Assembly (NCBI RefSeq): GCF_033845285.1
Contig: NZ_JAWXCX010000001.1
Location: forward strand, 2,433,495 to 2,497,494
DNA from: Marinococcus sp. PL1-022
Lineage (GTDB): Bacteria; Bacillota; Bacilli; Bacillales; Marinococcaceae
Direction of reading: 5' to 3'
DNA length: 64,000 nt
Shown here: positions 35,591-44,360 of the stretch, piece after piece
Position numbering within the stretch: the first letter of the stretch is position 1
Layout of the letters: each line of letters begins with the position of its first letter
Position numbers and translations under genes: made by a program
The notes under the pieces: model-generated
Told to the model about the DNA's origin: nothing
Databases searched by the model: none
Seen by the model: the letters and a program-made list of their open reading frames with translations, nothing else

Positions 35591-36019
35591 ATGGATAAAA
35601 ACGAAGCAAAGAGACATGCACAAGATATCATCGACAGCAACAAGGTAGGCGTCCTTGCCACGATTGAAGGCAACAAGCCCCACTCCCGCTATATGACGTT
35701 TTACAATGACAATTTCACTCTTCTTACGCCGACAAGCAGCAAAACCCATAAGGCGGAAGAAATCGAGAAGAATTCCAATGTGCATATTCTGCTTGGATAC
35801 GACGGTGAAGGCTATGGAGACGCTTTTGTTGAAATTTCCGGCAAAGCAGTAATCCGCCATGATCAGGAAACCAAGGAAAAGGTTTGGACTGACAGTGTGC
35901 AGTCCTGGCTTGGCTCCCCGGACAATCCCGACTATATTGTCCTCGAAATCCAGCCGGATTCTATCCGCCTGATGAACTCCAAAGGAGATACTCCCGAGGA
36001 AATCGACTTTTCTTCTTAA
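35591..36019 (+). CDS. General stress protein 26-like, pyridoxamine-5'-phosphate-oxidase fold
   Basis: This 142-residue split-barrel flavin-binding protein matches the YdaG/GSP26 family: GVLATIEGNKPHSRYMTFYNDNF forms the flavin-site strands and a C-terminal WLGSPDNPDYIVLEIQPDSI follows. These proteins bind FMN, FAD or related ligands. The reaction is unknown. AAAGGAAGG precedes the ATG. It is divergent from Mn catalase, and both carry sigma-B-like promoters in the same intergenic region. Confidence 0.88.
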   Translation: MDKNEAKRHAQDIIDSNKVGVLATIEGNKPHSRYMTFYNDNFTLLTPTSSKTHKAEEIEKNSNVHILLGYDGEGYGDAFVEISGKAVIRHDQETKEKVWTDSVQSWLGSPDNPDYIVLEIQPDSIRLMNSKGDTPEEIDFSS

Positions 36020-36030
36020 GCAAATAAAAG

Positions 36031-36064
36031 TCCCCGCCGGTACGCATGCCGGCGGGGATTATTT
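36031..36064. terminator. Terminator after the PPOX-fold gene
   Basis: TCCCCGCCGG / CCGGCGGGGA with an 8-nt loop followed by ATTATTTT, at a convergent border. Confidence 0.8.
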
Positions 36065-36702
36065 TATAAAGCCTTCCAGGCCTCGTGAATATCCTTATCT
36101 CCTGCAAGCAGCTCGACGGTCTGCCCGCGGGCGTTTTCAATATCCAGGGCGGCGATCATCGTGCGTGCCACGTCTTCTCTGGATATATCTCTTTTTTCGG
36201 GATTGGAAAGCTTTTCTGCGAGCTCTATTTTTCCTGTACCCTTCTCAAATGTCAGTTTGCCCGGACGAACAATCGTGTATGGCACTCCGCTGCTCTGCAG
36301 ATGCCTGTCCGCGTTCAACTTTGCCTCCGCGTAATGTTTAAGGGCTCCCTGTGGGTTCTCGACGCCAATCCCGCTCAGCATAACGTAGTGCTGCACCTCC
36401 TGCACTCTTGCCGAATCGATGGTTTTTTTTGCTCCCTGCTGATCCACGCTCACTGTTTTTTCAGGTCCGGTGGAAGAGCCCGAGCCGGCAGCAAACATAA
36501 CGGCGTCCATTCCCTTCAAAGCGGCCGCCGTGTCTTCTTCAAGATCTGCAAGAATCGTGGATGCCGCTCCCAGTTTTTTCAGTTCATCGGCCTGGGAGAC
36601 TTCACGTACCATAGCATGCGGAGTATGCTCCGGATGGGCTGCAAGCTGTTCGACCAGCAGACGTCCTGTATGCCCGTTCGCTCCTATGACTAATACATCC
36701 AT
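36064..36702 (-). CDS. NAD(P)-binding atypical SDR, YhfK-like
   Basis: This 212-residue Rossmann-fold protein has the atypical-SDR motif VIGANGHTGRLLVEQL at residues 4-19, ADLEEDTAAALKGMDAVMFAAGSG, and TIVRPGKLT near the C-terminus. It lacks a clear YxxxK catalytic pair, so it may be a redox sensor or reductase of unknown substrate. GGAGG 7 nt before ATG 36702 sets the start. A sigma-B-like promoter overlaps the stop codon of the upstream permease gene. Confidence 0.88.
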   Translation of the reverse strand: MDVLVIGANGHTGRLLVEQLAAHPEHTPHAMVREVSQADELKKLGAASTILADLEEDTAAALKGMDAVMFAAGSGSSTGPEKTVSVDQQGAKKTIDSARVQEVQHYVMLSGIGVENPQGALKHYAEAKLNADRHLQSSGVPYTIVRPGKLTFEKGTGKIELAEKLSNPEKRDISREDVARTMIAALDIENARGQTVELLAGDKDIHEAWKAL

Positions 36703-36727
36703 TTTAACGCCTCCTTTTTTCACATTT

Positions 36728-36752
36728 GTTCCCTGCAGTCTTCAGTTTAAAC
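36728..36752 (-). promoter_or_regulatory. Sigma-B-like promoter of the YhfK-like gene
   Basis: GTTTAA, 13 nt, GGGAAC on the minus strand. As at 1192-1217, the TAA in the -35 box is the stop codon of the upstream gene. Confidence 0.5.
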
Positions 36753-37700
36753 GTCCCCACCAGGCTTTTTCTCCCATTCATTTTGCGTTTTCCTCCGCCT
36801 GCTTCCGCGCTTTCTCCGGAATTTTCCCGGTCTTGAATAAATAGAAAGAACAACCGCCGAAAAAATAAGGAAAATACCAAGCCCCTGCCAGCTGCTCAGC
36901 CTGTCCCCAAAAGCGAATACGCCGATCACAATGGCCACCATCGGTTCAACGGTTGATAAAATCGCCGCTTTGCCCGACTCGATATATTTCAGCCCGATCG
37001 TAAACAGGATATACGCAGCAATGGTGGAAAGAAGAATACCTCCAAGACCGTACATCCACATCCTCGGCTCACGTATGGCTTCTTCGTTTGCCAGAAGGCC
37101 GCTGAAAGGGACCATTACCACTCCTCCGGCTAGCATAGTGTAGGCAGTGATCGTAATGGAATGATATTTCGGCGTCACAAATTTACCGAGAATACTGTAC
37201 AGGCCACAGCATAAACCGGAAAGCAGGCCGATCATTAGAATCGACAGCGACATTCCGCCCGCTCCTCCGGGAAGCAGACCGGCCACCAGCGCACAGCCGG
37301 CGATCGTAAGCAAAATAGCTGCCAGCTTATTCGCTGTTATTTTTTCTTTAAATACAAATCTTGAAATAAGCGCTACAAACACGGGACTGGTATATAGAAG
37401 CACGACCGCAATGGAAAGCGAGGCTTCATTCATGACAGTGAAATAACACCAGTTAAAGAGGGCTATACTGCCGACGCCGAGCCCGATAAAGTGCGGCAGA
37501 TCGTACCACCGGACCTTCAGAAGATACGGCCGGACCAGGGCTACAGCCAGAAATAAGATCAGGGCCGAACCGGCCATGCGGAGCGCTACTACCTGGTCGG
37601 GTTCAATACTGTACCGGTACATGTTCTGTACGAACAAGCCTGTGAATCCCCAAAACGAAGCGCCGGCGACGGCAAATAAATAGGCAGTGGATGGTTTCAT
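36747..37700 (-). CDS. EamA/DMT-family transporter
   Basis: This 317-residue protein has ten membrane helices in two EamA repeats (LFAVAGASFWGFTGLFVQN near residue 8; LLSGLCCGLYSILGKFV in the second half). The second repeat ends in TVEPMVAIVIGVFAFGDRLSS, a typical family end. A short, very basic tail follows. The ATG at 37700 has GGGGGAG upstream. The substrate is unknown; relatives move amino acids, metabolites or drugs. Confidence 0.88.
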   Translation of the reverse strand: MKPSTAYLFAVAGASFWGFTGLFVQNMYRYSIEPDQVVALRMAGSALILFLAVALVRPYLLKVRWYDLPHFIGLGVGSIALFNWCYFTVMNEASLSIAVVLLYTSPVFVALISRFVFKEKITANKLAAILLTIAGCALVAGLLPGGAGGMSLSILMIGLLSGLCCGLYSILGKFVTPKYHSITITAYTMLAGGVVMVPFSGLLANEEAIREPRMWMYGLGGILLSTIAAYILFTIGLKYIESGKAAILSTVEPMVAIVIGVFAFGDRLSSWQGLGIFLIFSAVVLSIYSRPGKFRRKRGSRRRKTQNEWEKKPGGDV

Positions 37701-37822
37701 AGCTTCTCCCCCTTTATATGGATCCTTTTCCTTCAGCTCCGCTATCATCTCAGATTTCTGCACCGGCTTTCTATAAATTTTAAATTATTCTTAAATAGTA
37801 TTGACCTTCCCTGATCTTAAAT

Positions 37823-37848
37823 GTTTGAAAAAATACAGCATCAGGTAT
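37823..37848 (+). promoter_or_regulatory. Sigma-B-like promoter of the aldehyde dehydrogenase
   Basis: GTTTGA, 14 nt, AGGTAT, about 50 nt before the ATG. Confidence 0.5.
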
Positions 37849-37899
37849 ATTATACATTGCTACCGGGTTCTATCCGGTAATTATGAAAGGATGGTTGCT

Positions 37900-39351
37900 A
37901 TGCATACCGATTTTACAAAGCAGTATATTAACGGCTCCTGGGTGAGCGGCTCATCCAGCAAAACAATCGAAAATACTAATCCTTATAACGGCGAATCGCT
38001 GGGAACAATTGCTTCTGCAGACGCCAATGATCTTGACCGGGCATATCAGTCGGCCAATGATTATCAGAAAACGTGGGACGCCCACAGCCCCGCTGAAAAA
38101 CAACAGTATCTCCACCGTCTGTACGATGTCATGCAGAACCAGAAGGAAACCATTGTGGAATGGCTGATCAAGGAATCCGGAAGCAGCAGACTGAAGGCGG
38201 AAACAGAGTTCAATACAGCATCCAACATTGTTTTTGAATCCACTTCATTCCCTAACCGGGTCCACGGATCGACCGCTCCTTCGAATACGCCCGGAAAAGA
38301 AAACTATACGTTCCGTTCGGGCAAAGGAGTTATTGGAGTTATCGGCCCATGGAACTTCCCGTTCCATCTCGCAATGAGAACAATTGCACCGGCAGTGGCA
38401 ACAGGCAATACCGTCGTAGTTAAACCAGCATCCGACACACCGGTTACATCCGGGCTGCTGATTGCAGCATTGTTTGAAGAAGCCGGTTTTCCGGCAGGCG
38501 TCATTCACGTCACGGCCGGACGCGGCTCCGAAATTGGCGATGCATTCGTTACTCACGAAGTACCGGCGCTGTTATCGTTCACCGGCTCCACCGAAGTCGG
38601 CACGCACATTGCTGAGCTCGCGGCGAAAAACTTAAAAGAAACCGCTCTTGAGCTTGGCGGCAACAATGCTATGGTTGTTCTTCAGGACGCCGAGGTGAAA
38701 AAGGCTGCCAAAGCAGCAGTATTCGGTTCCTTCCTTCACCAGGGACAGATTTGTCTCGCATTGAACCGCGTGATTGTTCATGATGACATTTACGACGAAT
38801 TTGTCGAAGAATTCACCCGCGTGGCGAAAACGTTAAAAGCTGGCGACCCTTCGGATGAAAATGTAATCGTCGGACCAATTATTAACGAAGAACAGGTCAA
38901 AAATATAGAAAAACTGGTCCAGGGCACGATCGATGCCGGGGCTAAACTTCAGACAGAGTTTGAAGTCAACGGCCAGGTTATACCGCCGGTGGTTCTTTCC
39001 GAAGTAACTAACGATATGCCTGCAGCAAAGGATGAAGTCTTCGGCCCTGTCGCAACATTAATCCGGGCATCGAGCGAGGACGAAGCTATCCGCATTGCCA
39101 ACGATTCTCCTTACGGCCTGAGCGGATCGGTCTTCACCCAGGACCGTTACCGGGGCATGCAGGCAGCGCGCCGCATTAATTCCGGCATGGTTCACGTAAA
39201 TGACCAGTCCGTAAACGATGAAGCCCACCTGCCATTTGGCGGCGAGAAGCAATCTGGTATCGGACGCTTCAACGGCGAATGGGTTTTAGATGAATTTACG
39301 ACCGAGCAGTGGATCAGTGTACAGGCGCAGGACCGCCCGTACCCATTGTAA
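37900..39351 (+). CDS. NAD(P)-dependent aldehyde dehydrogenase
   Basis: This 483-residue ALDH-superfamily enzyme oxidises aldehydes to acids. Catalytic residues are Glu251 (ALELGGNNAM) and Cys285 (HQGQICLALNR), with GPWNFPFHLAMR and FTGSTEVGTHIA as NAD-site landmarks. It most resembles the benzaldehyde/vanillin or DhaS-like Bacillus enzymes, so an aromatic or stress-derived aldehyde is likely. I chose ATG 37900 (GAAAGGA 8 nt upstream). The longer frame spans the promoter. Monocistronic with a sigma-B-like promoter. Confidence 0.93.
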   Translation: MHTDFTKQYINGSWVSGSSSKTIENTNPYNGESLGTIASADANDLDRAYQSANDYQKTWDAHSPAEKQQYLHRLYDVMQNQKETIVEWLIKESGSSRLKAETEFNTASNIVFESTSFPNRVHGSTAPSNTPGKENYTFRSGKGVIGVIGPWNFPFHLAMRTIAPAVATGNTVVVKPASDTPVTSGLLIAALFEEAGFPAGVIHVTAGRGSEIGDAFVTHEVPALLSFTGSTEVGTHIAELAAKNLKETALELGGNNAMVVLQDAEVKKAAKAAVFGSFLHQGQICLALNRVIVHDDIYDEFVEEFTRVAKTLKAGDPSDENVIVGPIINEEQVKNIEKLVQGTIDAGAKLQTEFEVNGQVIPPVVLSEVTNDMPAAKDEVFGPVATLIRASSEDEAIRIANDSPYGLSGSVFTQDRYRGMQAARRINSGMVHVNDQSVNDEAHLPFGGEKQSGIGRFNGEWVLDEFTTEQWISVQAQDRPYPL

Positions 39352-39456
39352 TTTCTCCGGAAATTTCAAGCTGAAATTGTTCTGTTTCCTTTTATTACCT
39401 TGCGGCCTGCCCTAAAATTGATTACTCTATAAAGAGAGGGGTAAGGAGGTTTGGAA

Positions 39457-39657
39457 GTGGAACAAGAAAAAGACGTAAAAATATTTGATAAAGACGAACT
39501 TTTGTATTTTGATGGAAAAGAGTGCAGGATGATCGCGGAATATGAACGAACGATTTGTGTCGAATACGTTCATTACCCGTTCGCCGGCCAGGAGGAAGAA
39601 TTTCCTTATCCACGCGTTATTCTTCGCAAAGGGGAAGTCGAACGCGCAGCTGTCTAA
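39457..39657 (+). CDS. Small conserved hypothetical protein
   Basis: This 66-residue acidic protein starts at GTG 39457, 7 nt after AAGGAGG; the TTG two codons upstream is too close to that site. The sequence suggests a small beta-barrel (LLYFDGKECRMI, TICVEYVHYP, YPRVILRKGEVE). No family name or motif is recognised. It is a single-gene unit followed by a strong hairpin. Confidence 0.65.
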   Translation: MEQEKDVKIFDKDELLYFDGKECRMIAEYERTICVEYVHYPFAGQEEEFPYPRVILRKGEVERAAV

Positions 39658-39682
39658 ACGAAAGTTTGCTTTAAAATAACAG

Positions 39683-39726
39683 CAAAAAAACAGGGACTGT
39701 CCTTTTACGGGGCAGTCCCTGCTTTG
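39683..39726. terminator. Bidirectional terminator after the 66-residue gene
   Basis: CAGGGACTG / CAGTCCCTG stem with a 13-nt loop. A seven-base T-run exists on the minus strand and a weaker T-rich tail on the plus strand. Confidence 0.75.
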
Positions 39727-39767
39727 TATTCCTTAATGAACACCTTTACGCTTTGTCCTTCGTTTTT

Positions 39768-40238
39768 TTACAGCAGCTTTGCCATCACTACGACGCCAAA
39801 TGGCGGCAGCCCTTCTTTTTCTGCGGTGTATTCCCTTACCGTTTCATATCCCATTCGCTGATACATACGGACGTTTTGCGGCGTCGATGCCCGAACTTTA
39901 CAATAAATCCCTTTGAACTGTTCTTCTGCTGCAGCTTTCTCCACCCAGCGAATAAGCGCTGCGGCAGCCCCGTTCCCACGTTGGGACGGACGGACCGAAA
40001 GACGGTGGAAGTACATATAATCCTCCTCGGGCCGGAACCGGATCATTGCGGCCGCTTTCCCGTCCTTCCACCAGACGGCGGCTCGTTCTCCCTGCTCCAT
40101 TTCAGCCTGAATCGACTCTGTGGTTTCCTGAATAGCTCCTGACGGCGGTGAGTCATTCCGGTACTCCCAGAACGCTTCATACATAATGGCATTAATCAGG
40201 GATGCTTCTGATGGTCCTGCTTCTGTAATTTCTTTCAT
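39768..40238 (-). CDS. GNAT-family N-acetyltransferase
   Basis: This 156-residue acetyl-CoA-dependent acetyltransferase shows the pyrophosphate-binding motif A as VRPSQRGNGAAAALIRW near residue 92 and motif B as KVRASTPQNVRMYQRMGYETV. The acceptor is unknown. The ATG at 40238 follows AGGAGG; the longer frame has no such site. Single gene. Confidence 0.88.
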   Translation of the reverse strand: MKEITEAGPSEASLINAIMYEAFWEYRNDSPPSGAIQETTESIQAEMEQGERAAVWWKDGKAAAMIRFRPEEDYMYFHRLSVRPSQRGNGAAAALIRWVEKAAAEEQFKGIYCKVRASTPQNVRMYQRMGYETVREYTAEKEGLPPFGVVVMAKLL

Positions 40239-40307
40239 TCTTTTCCTCCTGGCACCTTCCGAATCCATACTTATGATCATTTATCGTACCATATTTGTTC
40301 AGGCACG

Positions 40308-40334
40308 AAAAAAGAACCTGCACTCGGCAGGTTC
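40308..40334 (-). terminator. Terminator after the SleB-like gene
   Basis: GAACCTGC / GCAGGTTC hairpin followed by TTTTTTCG on the minus strand. Confidence 0.8.
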
Positions 40335-40347
40335 CTGCTTCTCATCA

Positions 40348-40971
40348 TCAGCTTGCAAAAACATGCTGGCCGATGGATAAATTCGGTGTCCGCGTCCAGA
40401 TCCAGTCCGAGGTTACTTCCTCCGGATTGTAATAATACATCGAACCATAGGACGGGTCATAGCCATTCCATGCCTGCTTGACCGCTTCATACGCTGTCTG
40501 ATCAGGTGTCATGCTGTACTGGCCGTCAGCTACTGCGGTGAAAGCATTCTGCTGTTGAATGACGCCATTTACGTTATTGGGAAATTCAGCAGATTCAAGA
40601 CGATTTAAAATCACCGCTGCCACACCTATCTGCCCTTCAAAGGATTCCCCGCGAGCTTCCCCGTAGACCGCTTTGGCCACTGATTTAACTTCACTCATGC
40701 GGCTGGTCGTCTGCGGCCCCGCCGCACCATCCACGATTAAGTTGAAATCCCTTTGAAATTGCTGTACTGCCCGGGTGGTGGCCGGGCCATAATAGCCGGT
40801 CGCATTCGTATGTAAATATCCCATCTGTATTAAATCCTGCTGAAGCGCCGTTACTTCCGGTCCCTGTGCTTCCGTTTCCAGCATAGATGCCTTAGTGGTG
40901 CCAGGTGAAGCAAAAATAAGGATTGTAGCCATGATTGCAAAAATAGTACTGAATAATAATTTCTTTTTCAA
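40348..40971 (-). CDS. Secreted cell-wall hydrolase, SleB-like with peptidoglycan-binding domain
   Basis: This 207-residue protein starts at TTG 40971 after GGAGGTG. A signal peptide (KKK followed by LLFSTIFAIMATILIFASPG) is cleaved near residue 29. A peptidoglycan-binding domain 1 repeat covers about residues 37-90 (VTALQQDLIQMGYL ... YYGPATTRAVQQFQ), then a Hydrolase_2 (SleB) domain with AVYGEARGESFEGQIGVAAVILNR. SleB-type enzymes are lytic transglycosylases for spore cortex. This is shorter than SleB and resembles YkvT. It implies a spore former, or a vegetative wall-turnover role. Confidence 0.9.
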   Translation of the reverse strand: MKKKLLFSTIFAIMATILIFASPGTTKASMLETEAQGPEVTALQQDLIQMGYLHTNATGYYGPATTRAVQQFQRDFNLIVDGAAGPQTTSRMSEVKSVAKAVYGEARGESFEGQIGVAAVILNRLESAEFPNNVNGVIQQQNAFTAVADGQYSMTPDQTAYEAVKQAWNGYDPSYGSMYYYNPEEVTSDWIWTRTPNLSIGQHVFAS

Positions 40972-41092
40972 ATTTTCACCTCCATCCATATTGTATCCAA
41001 AAAATTCAATTTTCTAAACAAATTTCCTTCCTTTCATGAAAAGTATATAACAAGGTACTAATTGTTGGTAATAATCAGTTCCATATTTTAAC

Positions 41093-41121
41093 AAAAAAGA
41101 CCCCCATGAAACATGGGAGTC
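41093..41121 (-). terminator. Terminator after the BCCT transporter gene
   Basis: GACTCCCATG / CATGGGGGTC hairpin with a short loop and a T-run on the minus strand. Confidence 0.8.
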
Positions 41122-41133
41122 CACACATTATTT

Positions 41134-42666
41134 TTAGGAGGCCTTATCCGGCTTGTCTGTATCCTTTCGTTTGTCCTTTGTTTCAATATCTGTTTCTTCC
41201 CTCAGCGCTTTAAACAGCGAGTACACCATCAGTATCATCACGATGGAAAACGGAAGCGCCGATATAATCATGACGTTCTGCAGCGCGTCTATCCCTCCGG
41301 AGTAGAGCAGTACTGCCGCTGTTGCTGAGAGCATGATCCCCCAGATAAATTTGACAATGGCAGAAGGATTTAACGCCCCGTTCGATGTCTGCATGCCGAG
41401 CACAAATGTCGCAGAATCGGCGGAGGTAATAAAGAATGATACGATTAAAAGGAGCGTGATAACAGACAGCACAGTGCTGAGCGCATAGTTATCAAATACA
41501 CCGAAGATGGCCTCCTCAGCAGCCAGTGAAGAAATGTCTGCAAGACCGGTGCTCTGGACGTTTAACGTCGCACCGCCAAATAGGGAGAACCAGATAAAGC
41601 TGACAATCGAAGGAACCAGGATGACGCCAATGGTAAATTCCTTCAGGGTGCGCCCTCTCGATACCCGGGCGATAAATATACCCACAAATGGCGACCAGGA
41701 GATCCACCATGCCCAGTAGAAGATCGTCCATGCATTGATCCATTCCCTCGCGCTGTCGGATGTTGGTGCGATCCGGAAGCTCATGCTCGGAAGCGACTGC
41801 AGATAAGTTCCTATCGTGTTCGTAAATAAATTCATGGAAAATAACGTCGGGCCGACAAAAAGCATTAAGATAAATAAGATGATTGTTAAGTATATGTTCG
41901 CGTTACTCAGGAATTTGATTCCTTTGTTTAGGCCGGTATACGCTGACACTAAAAACAAAACAGTTATAACGAAGATTACAATCAGCTGTACCGTATAATT
42001 ATTCGGAGTGTCAAACAAATAAGCCATACCGCCGGAAACCTGGGCTGCGCCGATACCAAGGGTGGTGGCAATACCTGAGACCGTTGCAACCAGCGCGATA
42101 ATGTCCACTATTTTTCCGCCGATGCCTTTTTCGTTCATAATCGGGCTGAGCATGGCGCTCACCATGCCGGGAGCACCGCGCCGGAACGTGAAATACGCAA
42201 AACAGATAGCCGTAATGCCGTAAATCGCCCACGGATGGATGCCCCAGTGCAGAAACATGTAACGCATGGAATCGACCAGCGCCTGGTCTGTTCCGACCTC
42301 TGCTTCCGGAGCGCTTGTTGCATAGTGGGAAACCGTTTCCGCCCCACTCCAGAATACAAGCCCGACTCCCATGCCGGCACTAAACAGCATCGCAAACCAT
42401 GTTGTATAGCTGTATTCCGGCCGGTCCTCCGGTCTTCCAAGTCGGATGTTTCCGTACCTGCTGAAAATAAAATAGATACATAAAAGCACAAATGCCGATA
42501 CAATTAAAAGATAATACCACCCAAAACGGTTCGATACGAATGTCTGCACTGCAGAGGTGGCATTAAAAAACGATTCCGGGACTGCAACTCCGACAACCGC
42601 CATAATAAGCAGTATTACTAAGGCTCCGTAAAACACAAAGCCTACTCTTGGTTTTTGATTATCCAC
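41134..42666 (-). CDS. BCCT-family betaine/choline/carnitine transporter (OpuD-like)
   Basis: This 510-residue, twelve-helix secondary carrier has the family hallmarks: SAGMGVGLVFWSGAE near residue 95, FLHWGIHPWAIY, and the Trp-rich signature WTIFYWAWWISWSPFVGIFIAR near residue 315. It imports compatible solutes such as glycine betaine with Na+. The charged C-terminal tail (about 35 residues, K/D/E-rich) fits osmosensing in BetP-like proteins. A good sigma-A promoter lies upstream. It supports a salt-adapted lifestyle. Confidence 0.94.
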   Translation of the reverse strand: MDNQKPRVGFVFYGALVILLIMAVVGVAVPESFFNATSAVQTFVSNRFGWYYLLIVSAFVLLCIYFIFSRYGNIRLGRPEDRPEYSYTTWFAMLFSAGMGVGLVFWSGAETVSHYATSAPEAEVGTDQALVDSMRYMFLHWGIHPWAIYGITAICFAYFTFRRGAPGMVSAMLSPIMNEKGIGGKIVDIIALVATVSGIATTLGIGAAQVSGGMAYLFDTPNNYTVQLIVIFVITVLFLVSAYTGLNKGIKFLSNANIYLTIILFILMLFVGPTLFSMNLFTNTIGTYLQSLPSMSFRIAPTSDSAREWINAWTIFYWAWWISWSPFVGIFIARVSRGRTLKEFTIGVILVPSIVSFIWFSLFGGATLNVQSTGLADISSLAAEEAIFGVFDNYALSTVLSVITLLLIVSFFITSADSATFVLGMQTSNGALNPSAIVKFIWGIMLSATAAVLLYSGGIDALQNVMIISALPFSIVMILMVYSLFKALREETDIETKDKRKDTDKPDKAS

Positions 42667-42715
42667 GGTGGGACCCCTTCCTATTTATGTATGCTGAAAA
42701 CTATGGAACTTTTGC

Positions 42716-42744
42716 ATTATGCAGAATTAAACGAAAAATAACAA
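42716..42744 (-). promoter_or_regulatory. Sigma-A promoter of the BCCT gene
   Basis: TTGTTA, 17 nt, CATAAT on the minus strand, about 50 nt before the ATG. Confidence 0.55.
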
Positions 42745-42962
42745 ATACACTAATTTCATAGAATTCACCATAATTCGCGATAATTTATGATTATATTAAC
42801 AATACTCATTATATAATGATATCACCGCATATATCGCGGTTTAACTGATTTTTACACCAAATTAGTACGATTGTGTCAAATTTTCTCACATATTTTTTCT
42901 GTCTTTAAGCCTTGTACTGGCGCAAACGCGGGTCATTATCCTTTATTTTCCTTGTACAAGCT

Positions 42963-42987
42963 GTTTTTTTGCTTCCATAAAGGGAAT
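42963..42987 (+). promoter_or_regulatory. Sigma-B-like promoter before the acyl-CoA dehydrogenase
   Basis: GTTTTT, 13 nt, GGGAAT. The -10 fits GGGWAW, but the -35 lies in a T-run, so this is the weakest of the set. Confidence 0.3.
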
Positions 42988-43062
42988 ATGATTTCATATA
43001 TATGCGTATAAAAGTCCGATACCCCTATTCAAATAAAATTCCATCATCTTGGAGGCAGCAGT

Positions 43063-44226
43063 ATGATTATGACAACCTTTTCCACAAAAGCCGAGCGTCT
43101 GCACCAGCTCGAAGATACCTCCCGGAAATTCGCAGAACGAACGGAGGAACATGACCAGAACGGCACCTTTCCAATCGAAAAAATCGATGCATTAAAAAGC
43201 ATCGGCTATCCGGCTTTGACGGCCCCGGCTGCTTTTGGCGGTATTGATGCCGGTCTGCTTGAACTCGTGGAGGCCCAGGAGCTTATCGCCCGCTACGACG
43301 GATCCACGTCGCTTGCCATTGGATGGCATGTTGGCATCGTTAAAAATTTAAACGAAACACGGCCGTGGGAGGAAAATTTGTACAGCAGCGTCATGAAAGA
43401 CGTCGTTGAAAACGGAGCCGTGCTGAACAATATCGCGACCGAAGCGGCAACCGGAAGTCCGACCCGCGGCGGCACACCGGGAACCATCGCCGAACGCCAG
43501 GACAGCGGATGGGTCCTGAATGGGCGAAAAACATTCGCTACCATGTCGCCCGTGCTTGATTACTATATCGTCACGGCCCATATTCCAAAAGAAGATGCTA
43601 CAGCCTACTTTGTTGTGCCAAAGGAAGCTGCAGGAATATCTATTATCAACACGTGGGATTCGATCGCCATGCGCGCGACCGGCAGTCATGACGTGGTGCT
43701 TGAAAACGTCCGGGTGCCAAATAACCATCTGGCCCAATATATCGTTCCCGGCAATAAACCGGCAGCCGGCTGGCTTCTGCACATTCCAGCCTGTTATCTC
43801 GGAATCGCCCAGGCTGCGGCCGATGAAGCCGCCCGTTTTGCTGCTTCCTACTCTCCAAACAGCATTAACAAAACGATCTCGGAGCTTCCGAACGTGCGGG
43901 AAAAACTTGGCCGCATGGAGCTTAAACTACTGCAAAGCAGACACTTTCTGCATTCCGTTGCGCTAAAATGGGATGAATCCAGTGCCGAAGAGAGGCAGCA
44001 GATGAAGGGTGAATTAGGCGCAGCTAAGACAAGCATTGTGAATGTAGCAGTGGAAGTAGTGGACCTGGCCATGCGCGTTGCAGGAGCCAGAAGCCTCTCC
44101 GCTTCCAGCCCGCTGCAGCGGCATTACCGTGATATTCGCGCCGGGCTTCATAACCCGCCTATGGATGACATGGTCATTGATCAGCTCGCCGGCCGGCTCC
44201 TGGATTATCAACCTCCTTCCTCCTAA
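43063..44226 (+). CDS. Acyl-CoA dehydrogenase-family protein, YdbM-like
   Basis: This 387-residue flavoprotein has the three-domain acyl-CoA dehydrogenase layout: N-terminal helices, a beta-domain with NGRKTFATMSPVLDYYIV near residue 155, and a C-terminal helical domain. It closely follows B. subtilis YdbM (PTRGGTPGT, WDSIAMRATGSHDVVLENVRVP, HIPACYLGIAQAA, AGARSLS). Relatives include FMN-dependent desulfurising oxygenases, so acyl-CoA may not be the substrate. GGAGG precedes the ATG. Monocistronic. Confidence 0.88.
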   Translation: MIMTTFSTKAERLHQLEDTSRKFAERTEEHDQNGTFPIEKIDALKSIGYPALTAPAAFGGIDAGLLELVEAQELIARYDGSTSLAIGWHVGIVKNLNETRPWEENLYSSVMKDVVENGAVLNNIATEAATGSPTRGGTPGTIAERQDSGWVLNGRKTFATMSPVLDYYIVTAHIPKEDATAYFVVPKEAAGISIINTWDSIAMRATGSHDVVLENVRVPNNHLAQYIVPGNKPAAGWLLHIPACYLGIAQAAADEAARFAASYSPNSINKTISELPNVREKLGRMELKLLQSRHFLHSVALKWDESSAEERQQMKGELGAAKTSIVNVAVEVVDLAMRVAGARSLSASSPLQRHYRDIRAGLHNPPMDDMVIDQLAGRLLDYQPPSS

Positions 44227-44227
44227 G

Positions 44228-44255
44228 AAACCGCTGCGTGCGGTTTCTTTTTTTA
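44228..44255 (+). terminator. Terminator after the acyl-CoA dehydrogenase gene
   Basis: AAACCGC / GCGGTTT hairpin with a 5-nt loop and a long T-run. Confidence 0.85.
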
Positions 44256-44288
44256 TCTCGTTTTCTATTGCTGCTTCTCCTATTGTAC

Positions 44289-44314
44289 GTTTGTAATATG
44301 CACCCTGATGGTAT
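44289..44314 (+). promoter_or_regulatory. Sigma-B-like promoter of the GSP39-like SDR
   Basis: GTTTGT, 14 nt, TGGTAT, about 46 nt before the ATG. Confidence 0.5.
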
Positions 44315-44360
44315 AAATAACAATGTACGCATGATTTCAAAATGAGAAAGGATGTTACAC

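Larger units (their letters stand above)
42667..43062. other. AT-rich intergenic region between the BCCT and acyl-CoA dehydrogenase genes
   Basis: About 400 bases without a credible gene. It holds the BCCT promoter, a sigma-B-like promoter for the right-hand gene and a perfect CTTGTACAAG palindrome at 42951-42960 with a CTTGTAC half-copy 40 bp upstream. No aptamer or RNA gene is recognised. Confidence 0.6.
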
